Shown here: piece by piece, positions 30,675-39,323 of the stretch
Layout of the letters: each line of letters starts with the position of its first letter
How positions within the stretch are numbered: position 1 is the first letter of the stretch
Source of the DNA: Haliangium sp050303215
Lineage (GTDB): Bacteria; Myxococcota_A; Polyangia; Haliangiales; Haliangiaceae
DNA: 64,000 bases
Assembly (NCBI RefSeq): GCF_050303215.1
Contig: NZ_JBNLBH010000063.1
Location: forward strand, 32,918-96,917
Direction of reading: 5' to 3'
The notes under the pieces: model-generated
Told to the model about the DNA's origin: nothing
What the model saw: the letters and a program-made list of their open reading frames with translations, nothing else
Database searches by the model: none
Program-made: the position numbers and the translations under genes

Positions 30675-32006
30675 TCAACCCGCGCGGGCGCCGTCGATGA
30701 AGGCGTCGACCAGGGCGAAGATGTCGGGGCCGGCGGTCTGCTCGAAGCCGTAGCGGACCCGGGCGATGGGCACGGCCAGCTCCATGACCTGGGCCAGGCT
30801 GGCCGGGCTGGCGTCGATGAGCACGTCGGGCCCGACCTGAGCGATGGTCTCGGCCAGCTCCCGGCGCTGCTGGTCGGAGTAGCCGAGCGCGGGCAGGAGC
30901 GGGCCGAGGTGGGGGTACTTGGCATACGCCGCCGCGATGGTGCCGCCGGCGTGGGGGCGGGGATCGAGGATCTCGGCGGCGCCGAAGCGGCGGGCGGCCA
31001 GGGTGCCGGCGCCGAAGGCCATGCCGCCGTGGGTGAGGGTGGGGCCGTCCTCGACCACGAGGGCGCGGCGGCCGCGCACCCGCTCGGGGTGGTCGAGCTC
31101 GATGTGGAGGTCGGACTCGATCACGGTGGCGTCGGGCCGCAGCTCGGCCACTCGGGCGCGCAGGGCGTCGAGCTCGACGGGATCGGCCTCGCCGACCTTG
31201 TTGATGACCAGGACCTGGGCGCTGCGAAAGTTGGTCTCGCCGGGGTAGTGGCTGAGCTCGTGGCCGGCGCGCAGGGCGTCGAGCACGGTGATGGAGAGCC
31301 CGGGGCGGAGGAAGGAGGTGTCGTTGTTGCCGCCGTCCCACAGGATGACGTCGCTCTCGGCCTCGGCCTCGGCCAGGATGGCTGCGTAGTCGACGCCGGC
31401 GTAGATGACCTGGCCGCGCTCGATGTAGGGCTCGTACTCCTCGCGCTCTTCGATGGTGCAGTCGTGGCGGTCGAGATCGTCGGCGGTGGCGAAGCGCTGC
31501 ACCCGCTGGCGCTCGAGGTCGCCGTAGGGCATGGGGTGGCGCAGGACCCCGACCCGGATCCCGCGGCCGTGCAGGTGAGCGGTGAGGGCCTGCGACAGTG
31601 GGCTCTTGCCGGCGCCGGTGCGGACCGCGGTGACCGACAGCACCGGCAGACGCGAGCGGAGCTGGGTGTGGCGCGGGCCCAATAGGGCGAAGCTGGCGCC
31701 GGCGGCCTGGACCCGGCTGGCGGCGTGCATGAGGGTCTGGTGGGAGACGTCGCTGTAGGAGAAGAACACGAAGTCGACCTCGTGGGCGCGGATGAGCTCG
31801 TCGAGGCGTTTTTCGGAGTAGATGGGGATGTCGGCGTCGTAGTCGGGGCCGGCCAGGGCGCGGGGAAAGCTGCGCTCTTCGATGAACGGGATCTGGGTGG
31901 CGGTGAAGCAGACCACCCGGAACTCGGGGTGAGCGCGGAAGAAGGTCAAGAAGTCGTGAAAGTCGCGCCCGGCGGCGCCCATGATGATGCAGCGGTGATG
32001 GCTCAT
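30675..32006 (-). CDS. cyclic 2,3-diphosphoglycerate synthetase-like GTPase/ATPase
   Basis: The product has 443 residues. An N-terminal Rossmann-like domain (IIMGAAGRDFHDFLTFF) is followed at about residue 130 by a P-loop AVRTGAGKSPLSQAL and an INKVGEAD nucleotide-specificity motif, the layout of archaeal cDPG synthetase homologues. Bacterial members are functionally unclear. The ATG overlaps the carbamate kinase stop by four bases (ATGA), so the two proteins are made together. Acyl-phosphate chemistry is common to both, suggesting a shared small-molecule pathway. Confidence 0.85.
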   Translation of the reverse strand: MSHHRCIIMGAAGRDFHDFLTFFRAHPEFRVVCFTATQIPFIEERSFPRALAGPDYDADIPIYSEKRLDELIRAHEVDFVFFSYSDVSHQTLMHAASRVQAAGASFALLGPRHTQLRSRLPVLSVTAVRTGAGKSPLSQALTAHLHGRGIRVGVLRHPMPYGDLERQRVQRFATADDLDRHDCTIEEREEYEPYIERGQVIYAGVDYAAILAEAEAESDVILWDGGNNDTSFLRPGLSITVLDALRAGHELSHYPGETNFRSAQVLVINKVGEADPVELDALRARVAELRPDATVIESDLHIELDHPERVRGRRALVVEDGPTLTHGGMAFGAGTLAARRFGAAEILDPRPHAGGTIAAAYAKYPHLGPLLPALGYSDQQRRELAETIAQVGPDVLIDASPASLAQVMELAVPIARVRYGFEQTAGPDIFALVDAFIDGARAG

Positions 32007-32989
32007 GGCTCGGGTGGGGGCTGAGGTGGGGGCTCGGGAAGAGCCGGAGGGGGATGCACGATGGTGCCGGCGCGGCCGGCCAGGGCGTCTTCGAGGGAGT
32101 CGGGGTTACAGATGATGGCGCGCCGTCCGGGTCGGTTGGCGAAGCGGGCGGCGGCCTCCAGCTTGGGGCCCATGCTGCCCTCGGCGAACGCGCCGGTGGC
32201 GACCAGGGCGCCGAGATCGGCGGCGGTGATGGCGCCGATGGGGGTCTGGGCCGGGGTGCCGAAATCGCGGTAGGCGCAGGGAACGTCGGTGAGGATGACG
32301 AGCAGGTCGGCGCCCACGAGCTCGGCCAGCAGGGCGGCGAGGTGGTCCTTGTCGATCACGGCCTCGACCCCGACCAGGTGGCCCTGGCGCCGGACCACGG
32401 GCACGCCGCCGCCGCCGCCGGCGATGACGACCGCGCCCTGGGCCAGCAAGGCCGCGATGACCTCGCGTTCGACTACCTCGAGCGGGTGCGGCGAGGGCAC
32501 GACCCGGCGCCAGCCGCGCGCGCCGATCCGGCGCACGGGCACGCCCTGGGCGCGCAGGGCGGCGGCGGGGTCATCGTCGTACACCGGGCCGATGGGCTTG
32601 GTGGGGTGGGCGAAGGCGGGGTCGTCGGGATCGACCACGACCTGGGTGAGCAGGCTGGCCACGGGCCGGCGCAGGCCGCGCGCTGCCAGCAAGCCGTCGA
32701 GGGTGCGGGCGAGCACGTAGCCGAGCTCGCCCTGGGATTCGGCCACGCACACGTCCAAGGGCAAGGGGTAGGCCTCGCCCCGGGCGCGCTCGACACGCAC
32801 GAGCATGTGCCCGACTTGGGGGCCGTTGCCGTGTCCGATCAAGACCTCGTTGGGAGGTGACAGGAGCGGCAGTAGCGCGGCCAGGGCCCGTTCGGCGTAG
32901 CGAAATTGGCCGTCCATGGTGAGGTTGCCATCGGGGGCCGCGAAGGCGTTGCCGCCCAACACGGCCACGATGCGCCGAGCAGCGCTCAC
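32003..32989 (-). CDS. arcC: carbamate kinase
   Basis: The product has 328 residues. It interconverts carbamoyl phosphate plus ADP and carbamate plus ATP. Family motifs are VAVLGGNAF at the N-terminus, IGHGNGPQVGHML, VVIAGGGGGVPVV and AVIDKDHLAALLA. A short Pro-rich tail (PPPALPEPPPQPPPEP) is unusual. No arginine deiminase or ornithine carbamoyltransferase is nearby, so the classic arginine fermentation operon is absent; it is paired with the cDPG-synthetase-like gene instead. Confidence 0.93.
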   Translation of the reverse strand: MSAARRIVAVLGGNAFAAPDGNLTMDGQFRYAERALAALLPLLSPPNEVLIGHGNGPQVGHMLVRVERARGEAYPLPLDVCVAESQGELGYVLARTLDGLLAARGLRRPVASLLTQVVVDPDDPAFAHPTKPIGPVYDDDPAAALRAQGVPVRRIGARGWRRVVPSPHPLEVVEREVIAALLAQGAVVIAGGGGGVPVVRRQGHLVGVEAVIDKDHLAALLAELVGADLLVILTDVPCAYRDFGTPAQTPIGAITAADLGALVATGAFAEGSMGPKLEAAARFANRPGRRAIICNPDSLEDALAGRAGTIVHPPPALPEPPPQPPPEP

Positions 32990-33060
32990 GGGGCGTGGCC
33001 CCGCGCGCTCGTGGCTGGATGTGGGGGCCGGGTCATGGGCATTCGTGATTGGGCCGGCGC

Positions 33061-33606
33061 TCAGGCCGCGGGCATGACCGCGGTGGCCTGCGGGCCTTTG
33101 TCACCCACGTCCTCGTGGTAGCTGACCAGGTCACCGACGGTGAGCGACTCGAAGCCGTTGACGACGCTGTTCTCGTGGAAGTAGATGTCCCGGCCGTCGG
33201 GACCCTGAAGGAACCCGTAGCCGTCGTCGGCGAAGAGCTGGGTGATCCGGCCGTGGGGCGGGGCCTCGTGGGTCTTGATCTGCCCCCGGCGCTTGCGCGC
33301 GTAGTCCTGCAGGGCCCGGCGGGCGGCGCGGAAGGCGTCGCGTACGGCCAAGTGGATGTCTTCGTGGTGTTCGTCGCGTCCGGGCGCGCGGCTCACGACC
33401 AGCGTCTGGCCGGGCACGCTCAGCTCCACGTTGACTTGATAGGTGTGGCCCTTACGGCCGTGACGGTGGGGTAGATCGACCACCACGTGGCCGCCGGTGA
33501 TGCCCTCGTAGAACTGATCGAGGCTGGCGATCTTGTCGCGGATGGCGGCCTCGACCGTGTCGCTGGGGTTCATGTTGCGGAAGGTGATCTGCAGCGGAAC
33601 TGTCAT
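33061..33606 (-). CDS. hpf: HPF/RaiA ribosome-associated protein fused to a cold-shock domain
   Basis: The product has 181 residues. Residues 1-110 are an HPF/RaiA domain (LQITFRNMNPSDTVEAAI to the amphipathic RDAFRAARRALQDYARK). Residues about 118-178 form a cold-shock fold with RNA-binding strands GYGFLQ and DIYFHENSV and the closing KGPQATAV. It probably binds idle ribosomes and RNA in starvation or stress. The ATG at 33604-33606 follows GAGGAG; the longer open frame upstream is rejected because the domain begins at residue 4. Monocistronic, 71 bases before carbamate kinase in the same direction. Confidence 0.93.
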   Translation of the reverse strand: MTVPLQITFRNMNPSDTVEAAIRDKIASLDQFYEGITGGHVVVDLPHRHGRKGHTYQVNVELSVPGQTLVVSRAPGRDEHHEDIHLAVRDAFRAARRALQDYARKRRGQIKTHEAPPHGRITQLFADDGYGFLQGPDGRDIYFHENSVVNGFESLTVGDLVSYHEDVGDKGPQATAVMPAA

Positions 33607-33794
33607 CGTTCTTTCTGCTCCTCGAGATCGCGCGCGAACTCGCGATCGCGAACGATCTCCGTGTACTGGATCGCTCCAGTCCTGGTGGTCCAATCGCTCG
33701 CATGTTTCATGCCGGAACACTGGCGCGCTCGGACGGGCGTCCCGGGGCTGGGGTGCGCAATTCGTGCGCCGGTTCGCCAAAGCGCGCAGTCGTT

Positions 33795-33827
33795 GCGTGC
33801 TTGGGGCGTGCTTGGGGCGTGCTTGGG
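33795..33827. repeat. three 11-bp direct repeats
   Basis: GCGTGCTTGGG occurs three times head to tail, followed by decayed copies running into the stop of the TPR regulator gene. It is intergenic, just past the 3' end of that minus-strand gene. Confidence 0.6.
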
Positions 33828-33831
33828 CGTG

Positions 33832-36144
33832 CTACGGCGTGCCGGCCTCGATTCGGGCCAGCGCGGCCCGGAAGCGGGGCTCGTCGCGGAGCGGGTCGAA
33901 CAGGGGATCGACGCGCAGGAAGGGCACGCGCCAGCCGCTGCGGGCGGAGACGCTGGCTTCGATGGCGGTGAGGGCGTCGTCGCGCTGGCCCAGGGCGAGG
34001 TAGGCCACGGCGGTCTCGATGGGGGCGACGATGCCGGCCTCGGTGGGGGCGCGCTTGCGCTCGATGTCCCAGCGCCAGTAGGCGCGCAGGCCGCGCTCCG
34101 GGTCGTGCTCGGACACCTGGGCCACGCGTTCGGCGGGGGCGCCGGCGTCGCGCATCTCGGCCCGGGCCGCGCGCACGGCCGCGGCTCGGTCGCCGGCGGC
34201 GAGGTGGGACAGGATGAGGCACTGGTGAGCCCAGTAGAAGCCCGGCTCCATCGCCAAGGTGCGCTGGCAGTGGGCCACGGCGCGGTCGTAGCGGCGGGCG
34301 AAGTAGTCGTACCAGCCCAGGTCGGAGTTGACGAAGGGGGACAGGGGGTCGAGGCTGCGAGCGCGCTCGACCGAGGCCTTGGCGCGGTCGTGGCGGCCCG
34401 TGACCGAGTAGTAGGCGGCGAAGGCGTGGTGGGCGTCGGCGAAGCCGGGGTCGAGCTCGATGGCGCGCTCGAAGGAGCGCCGGGCGGCTTCGAGGTCCCA
34501 GTCGTAATAGAAGGACACCTGGGCCAGCACCATGTGGGCCTCGGCCGAGGTCGGGTCGTGCACGAGCGCGGCGCGGGCGGCGACCCGGGCCGGGGGGTAG
34601 CGTTCGTCGGGCGGCCGCGGCGCGTTGAGGCGGGCCCGCGCGAGCCCGGCGTGGGCGGCCGCGAAGTCGGGATCGAGCGCGATGGCTTCGCCGAAGTGGG
34701 CCGCGCTCCGGGCGGCCGCGTCGCGGCCACCTCGGTCGAGGTGCCAGCGACCCTCGAGGTAGGCGTCGTAGGCCGCGGGGAGAGGTCGGGGCCGGGCCGG
34801 CGCCGGGCTCAGCTCCAGGGCCAGGGCGTGGGCGATGGTCTCGCCGAGCTCGGCCTGCACGGCGAGCAGGTCGGCCACGTCGCGGTCGTAGCTGCCGGCC
34901 CAGATCGGCTGGGCGTCGTCGGGGCGGACGAGCTGAGCGGTGACCCGGAGTTGGCTGCCCTCGCGGCGCACGCTGCCCTCGAGCAGGTAGTCGGCTTCGA
35001 GCTCGGCCGCGATCTCGGCCACCGGGCGGTCCGAGTCTTTGTAGCGCTTGGTCGAGGTGAAGGCGATGACGCCGAGCCCGCGGCCGTAGCGGCGACTGAG
35101 CTGGGAGATGAGCTCGGCGGTCATGGCGTCGCCGACATAGGCGTGGTCGGGATCCGGGCTCAAGGGCTCGAAGGGCATCACGGCCAGGCTGGGCCGTGCC
35201 GGCGCGGCGGGCGCGGCCGATGTCGATGGGACGGCCTCGGTCGGGGCGGGGGCGGCGGTGACGGCGGCGCTGGTCTCGGCCGGGGCAGTGGTGCGAGACA
35301 GGAGCGCGATGCTCCCGGCGAGCGCGAGCGCGAGCACGCCGGCCAGGACGAGCCCGCGTGCGAGCGGGCCCCAGACGGTGTGGGCACGCCCGCGCGGTCT
35401 CGACTCGGTGACCGGGCCCGAGTCCGGTGTCGCCGGCTCGGCGCGCGACGCGGGCGCGGCCGGGGTCAGGCGGCGGCGGTCGGGAGTGAAGACGCTGCCG
35501 TCGGAGGCGAGGGCGGGGCTGTCGCCGCGACGGCCGGGAGTGGGGCTGGCCTGCACGGGCGCGAGCGGGTGTGCGGGGGTCAGGTCGAACTCGATCGAGC
35601 GATCGTGCATGCGGTCACTCCCGCGCTGGTCGTTTGGGGTGGCTGCGGGTGCGTGGTCACACCCGCGCTGGTCGTCTGGGGCGGCCGCGGGCGCGTGGTC
35701 ACTCCCGCGCTGGTCGTTGGGGACGGCCGCGGGCGAGACCGGGCGGCGCTCGACCGGGGCGACGAAGCGATAGCCGCGTCGGGGCACGGTCTCCACGAAG
35801 CGGGGGGCGGCGGCGCGGTCGCCGAGGGCGGCGCGCACGGCCTTGATGCAGGCGTTGATGCCCTGGTCATAGTCGACGTGGGTGTCGGGCTCCCACAGGC
35901 AGCGCTGGATGGCGTCGCGGGTGACCAGGCTCCCGGCCTGGGTCGCGAGCATGGCCAGCACCTTGAGCGGCTGGGCCTGCAGTCGGACCCGGGCGCCCGA
36001 GCGACGCAGCACCTGCTCGTCCAGATCCAGCTCGAACGCCCCGAAGGTGAGCACCCCGCTGGTCGCTCCCGCGAGCTCCTCCGCCCCCTCGGCACGGGCC
36101 CCTTCAGGTTCTTCTGAAGTGGCTCTATTTGCTCTGAATTGCAT
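33832..36144 (-). CDS. membrane-anchored winged-helix regulator with TPR domain (CadC-like)
   Basis: The product has 770 residues. Residues about 30-132 are an OmpR-type DNA-binding domain (FGAFELDLDEQVLRRSG to FVETVPRRGYRFVAPV). A disordered linker contains a 14-residue motif (NDQRGSDHAPAAAP and variants) repeated about three times, from 42-bp DNA repeats. Residues about 262-283 are one transmembrane helix. Residues about 317-430 resemble the FlgO/adenylate-cyclase-associated beta-alpha domain (LAVMPFEPLSPDPDHAYVGD, DYLLEGSVRREG). TPRs fill about 440-760. DNA-binding inside and sensing outside is the expected topology. It is divergent from the FG-GAP gene by 129 bp and may control it. Confidence 0.9.
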   Translation of the reverse strand: MQFRANRATSEEPEGARAEGAEELAGATSGVLTFGAFELDLDEQVLRRSGARVRLQAQPLKVLAMLATQAGSLVTRDAIQRCLWEPDTHVDYDQGINACIKAVRAALGDRAAAPRFVETVPRRGYRFVAPVERRPVSPAAVPNDQRGSDHAPAAAPDDQRGCDHAPAATPNDQRGSDRMHDRSIEFDLTPAHPLAPVQASPTPGRRGDSPALASDGSVFTPDRRRLTPAAPASRAEPATPDSGPVTESRPRGRAHTVWGPLARGLVLAGVLALALAGSIALLSRTTAPAETSAAVTAAPAPTEAVPSTSAAPAAPARPSLAVMPFEPLSPDPDHAYVGDAMTAELISQLSRRYGRGLGVIAFTSTKRYKDSDRPVAEIAAELEADYLLEGSVRREGSQLRVTAQLVRPDDAQPIWAGSYDRDVADLLAVQAELGETIAHALALELSPAPARPRPLPAAYDAYLEGRWHLDRGGRDAAARSAAHFGEAIALDPDFAAAHAGLARARLNAPRPPDERYPPARVAARAALVHDPTSAEAHMVLAQVSFYYDWDLEAARRSFERAIELDPGFADAHHAFAAYYSVTGRHDRAKASVERARSLDPLSPFVNSDLGWYDYFARRYDRAVAHCQRTLAMEPGFYWAHQCLILSHLAAGDRAAAVRAARAEMRDAGAPAERVAQVSEHDPERGLRAYWRWDIERKRAPTEAGIVAPIETAVAYLALGQRDDALTAIEASVSARSGWRVPFLRVDPLFDPLRDEPRFRAALARIEAGTP
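35612..35733. repeat. 42-bp in-frame coding repeat in the TPR regulator gene
   Basis: CCCGCGCTGGTCGT starts at 35620, 35662 and 35704, giving a 42-bp period (14 codons) and a repeated NDQRGSDHAP-type peptide in the linker between the DNA-binding domain and membrane helix. Confidence 0.8.
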
Positions 36145-36273
36145 GGGTTTTTACTTCATGAACGGTTCAGCCCCAGACCCGGTGGATTCACTTGAGGGGG
36201 GCGCCGGCGAGGCTCCAGTGTCGTCCGCGAGACACGCACAGAGAACCCACACCTTCTTGCAACAGGAGCCCAC

Positions 36274-37674
36274 ATGTACCGAACCCTCGTTTCCTTGCGT
36301 CATCGCCCCGGTCATACCGCTCATCATCGCACAGACTCGGCCCTGCGCCGGATCACATGCCGGATCACATGTTCGTTGGCCGGAGCGGCGGTCACCTTCG
36401 CGGCCGGTGCGGCCCTGGCGTCGCCGTTCGCCGAGCCCGACGTCACGGTGCTGAACAGCTTCTACGCCGAGCAGGCCGGCGACGGCTACGGCTGGGTGGC
36501 CGAGGCGATCGGTGATCTCGACGGCGACGGTGCCGCCGAGTACGTGATCGGCGCGCCCTTCAGCAACGCCGGCGGCAACCAGTCGGGCCGGGCGTACGTG
36601 TACGCGGGCGCGACCGGCGCGCTCCTGGCCGTGCACACCGGCGCTCCCGGCGACCGGCTCGGCTTCAGCATCACCGGCCTCGGCGACGTCGACGGCGACC
36701 TGGTGCCCGACTACGCCGTGAGCGGCCTGGCCGTGACCGGCGTGAACCTGCCCGGGCGGGCGCTGGTGTTGTCGGGCGCCACCCACGAGATCGTGCACGA
36801 CCTGGCCGGCGGCGTGGACGCCTTCTTCGGCTTCGACATCCAGAACGCCCGCGACGTGGACTGCGATGGGGTGTCGGACCTCATCGTCGGCAGCATCTTC
36901 GCCAACGGCGGCGCCGGCGAGGTGACGATGTTCTCGGGCCGGACCGGGGCGACGCTGTGGACTCAGGCCGGGTTTTCGGCGAGCGGCCAGCTCGGCAGCG
37001 CGGTCACCGGCACCGATGACCTCGATGGTGACGGGGTGCCCGATCAGGTCGTGGGTGCGCGTACCGATGGCCCCGACGGCACCGGCCTGGCCTACGTGCT
37101 GTCGGGCGCGGACGGGGCCATGCTCGACGTGCTCGCTCCGCCCTCGGCCGCGGCCGGGCGGTTCGGGGCCTTCTTCGCCCACGACGTCGGCGACCTCGAC
37201 GGCGATCGGGTCGCCGACGTGTACATCAGCGACTTCGCAGACGGCACCCTGGCTCCGAACAGCGGGCGCGGCTACGTGTTCTCGGGCGCGACCGGCGAGG
37301 CGGTGCTGACCATCGAAGCCATCAGCGCGGGCGAGGGCCTGGGCATGGCCCGCGGCGCCGGCGATCTGGATCGCGACCGCCGCGCCGATCTCATCGTGGG
37401 CGCGTACCTGCACGGCGACGTGGCTGAGCAGGGCGGCCAAGCCCGGCTCATCTCGGGCTGCGACGGGCGCGTGATCCGCACCATGACCGGCACCGAGGCC
37501 GGGCATCAGCTCGGCTTCGACGTGGTCGCGCTCGGCGACGTGAACGGCGACCGCCGGCCGGACTGGTTGATCACGGGCGTCGATGTAGCTCACGTCGTTG
37601 CCGGCAACCGCATCGAGCGGCGCTGGTGCGGCTGCCACGACGACGACGACGACAACGATGACGACGACCAGTAG
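36274..37674 (+). CDS. secreted FG-GAP repeat beta-propeller protein
   Basis: The product has 466 residues. A basic N-terminus and a hydrophobic segment ending AALA (about residues 34-50) form a signal peptide. Seven calcium-type turns follow at about 60-residue spacing, such as DLDGDGAAEYVIG, DVDGDLVPDYAVS, DVDCDGVSDLIVG, DLDGDGVPDQVVG, DLDGDRVADVYIS, DLDRDRRADLIVG and DVNGDRRPDWLIT, so a seven-bladed integrin-alpha-like propeller is expected. It ends in an almost pure Asp tail (HDDDDDNDDDD), which is unusual and could bind cations. A GGAG site precedes the ATG. Adhesive or structural surface role inferred. Confidence 0.88.
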   Translation: MYRTLVSLRHRPGHTAHHRTDSALRRITCRITCSLAGAAVTFAAGAALASPFAEPDVTVLNSFYAEQAGDGYGWVAEAIGDLDGDGAAEYVIGAPFSNAGGNQSGRAYVYAGATGALLAVHTGAPGDRLGFSITGLGDVDGDLVPDYAVSGLAVTGVNLPGRALVLSGATHEIVHDLAGGVDAFFGFDIQNARDVDCDGVSDLIVGSIFANGGAGEVTMFSGRTGATLWTQAGFSASGQLGSAVTGTDDLDGDGVPDQVVGARTDGPDGTGLAYVLSGADGAMLDVLAPPSAAAGRFGAFFAHDVGDLDGDRVADVYISDFADGTLAPNSGRGYVFSGATGEAVLTIEAISAGEGLGMARGAGDLDRDRRADLIVGAYLHGDVAEQGGQARLISGCDGRVIRTMTGTEAGHQLGFDVVALGDVNGDRRPDWLITGVDVAHVVAGNRIERRWCGCHDDDDDNDDDDQ

Positions 37675-37736
37675 GCGCTGAGGCGCCGGGGCGGGGCGGG
37701 GAGGTCCATGGTTGCGCTGCCCCGGACCCGCCCGCT

Positions 37737-39323
37737 ATGGTCCGGCGCGGAGTACACGCGCCAATGATGATGCAAGCACGGGCTGGGTCCCGAGGACGAC
37801 GTATCGCGGGGGGATTCACCCTGCTGGTGGGGGTGGCCTGGGCCGGACGGGCCCTGGCCGGCCAGATCGAACCCGCAGTTGGGCTCGGGGCCGACGACCC
37901 GAGTCTGTGGGCGCGGGTGCTGGCCGCGGCCGGCGAGGGAATGCCCAAGTGGCTGGGCGAGCTGGTCCCCATCGCGCTCCTGCTCGCCCTCATCGCCGTC
38001 GTGGTCGCCCGCCTGCCCAAGGTCGAGCTCGGCCACTCCGATGCCTACCGGCGTCGGCGTGCGCTCAACTGGCTGCCGCTGGGGCTCACCTACGCCTTCC
38101 TGTACATGGGCCGCTACAACCTCACGGCCTTCAAGGACGGCGGCAGCCTCACCCGCGAGCAATTCGGGGACATCTTCGCCGTGGGCGCGGCGGTGTACGG
38201 GGTGTCCTTCCTGCTCAACGGCCCGCTCACGGACAAGCTGGGCGGGCGTCGCACCATCCTCATCTCGGCCTTCGGCTCGGCCATGGCCAACCTGGTCATG
38301 GGCGTGGTGGTCTTGGGCGGCTACGGGATCGAGCAGCCGGTGCTGGTGTTCTCGATCCTCTACGGCGTCAACATGTACTTCCAGAGCTTCGGGGCCGTGT
38401 CCATCGTCAAGGTCAACTCGGCCTGGTTCCACGTCCGCGAGCGGGGCGTGTTCGCCGGCATCTTCGGGATCCTGATCTCGCTGGGCATCTACTTCGCCTT
38501 CGACTGGGGCCACCGCATCGTCATGGCGCTGCCGCATCAGTGGGTGTTCTTCATCCCGGCCGCGATTCTGCTGCTGTTCTTCGCCATCGACCTCAAGCTC
38601 GTGCGCGACACTCCCTCCGACGCCGGACACACTGACTTCGACACCGGGGACGCCTCGTCCGGCGACGACGGGCCGCCGCTGCCGGTCGGGGCGCTGTTCA
38701 AGCGGCTGCTCACCAACCCGGTGATCTTGACCATCGCCATGATCGAGTTCTGCAGCGGCTTCTTGCGCAACGCGATCATGCACTGGTACCGCGACTTCGC
38801 CAAAGGCCTGTCTCTGGTCGATCAGTTCGTGTACGAGAACTGGGGCATGCTGCTGTGCATGGCCGGCATCACCGGCGGGATGCTGGCCGGGGTGATCTCG
38901 GACCGGGTGTTCCAGTCACGGCGCGGGCCGGTGGCCGCGCTGCTGTACGGCATCATGCTGGTCGGCGGCCTGGTCATGATCCCGCTGGTGAGCGCGCCGC
39001 TCAGCATCGGGTGGATCGTGGTGGTGATGTCGATGGCCATCATCGGCGTGCACGGCATGCTGTCGGGGGTGGCCAGCCAGGACTTCGGCGGCAAGAAGAA
39101 CGCGGGCACCGCGGTGGGCATCATCGACGGCTTCGTGTACGGCGGGACCGCGCTGCAGAGCGTGGTGCTGGGCCACCTCCTGCCGGCCCGCGGCACCCCC
39201 GAGGCGGCCCAGATCGAGAGCTGGACGGTGTGGCCCTACACCATGTTGCCGGCCGCCGGGGTGGGCTTGATCTTGGCCGTGCTGGTGTGGCACGCGCGCC
39301 CGCAGCCGATCAAGAAGCGCTAG
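37737..39323 (+). CDS. MFS transporter, organophosphate:phosphate antiporter (GlpT/UhpT-like) family
   Basis: The product has 528 residues and is an inner-membrane carrier. The OPA-type features are LGLTYAFLYMGRYNLTAFKD near helix 1 (Arg in the YxGRYN segment), GPLTDKLGGRRTILI between helices 2 and 3, and FGGKKNAGTAVGIIDGFVYG near helix 10. About 100 extra N-terminal residues contain two more hydrophobic segments. Start choice is uncertain: ATG 37737, or 37764/37767. Transport of glycerol-3-phosphate or a sugar phosphate in exchange for phosphate is likely. Its stop TAG overlaps the stop of the opposing gene. Confidence 0.88.
   Translation: MVRRGVHAPMMMQARAGSRGRRIAGGFTLLVGVAWAGRALAGQIEPAVGLGADDPSLWARVLAAAGEGMPKWLGELVPIALLLALIAVVVARLPKVELGHSDAYRRRRALNWLPLGLTYAFLYMGRYNLTAFKDGGSLTREQFGDIFAVGAAVYGVSFLLNGPLTDKLGGRRTILISAFGSAMANLVMGVVVLGGYGIEQPVLVFSILYGVNMYFQSFGAVSIVKVNSAWFHVRERGVFAGIFGILISLGIYFAFDWGHRIVMALPHQWVFFIPAAILLLFFAIDLKLVRDTPSDAGHTDFDTGDASSGDDGPPLPVGALFKRLLTNPVILTIAMIEFCSGFLRNAIMHWYRDFAKGLSLVDQFVYENWGMLLCMAGITGGMLAGVISDRVFQSRRGPVAALLYGIMLVGGLVMIPLVSAPLSIGWIVVVMSMAIIGVHGMLSGVASQDFGGKKNAGTAVGIIDGFVYGGTALQSVVLGHLLPARGTPEAAQIESWTVWPYTMLPAAGVGLILAVLVWHARPQPIKKR

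Noticed and set aside
30613..31341. 242-residue minus-strand Arg/Pro-rich frame
   Set aside because: Out-of-frame shadow of the cDPG-synthetase-like gene on the same strand.
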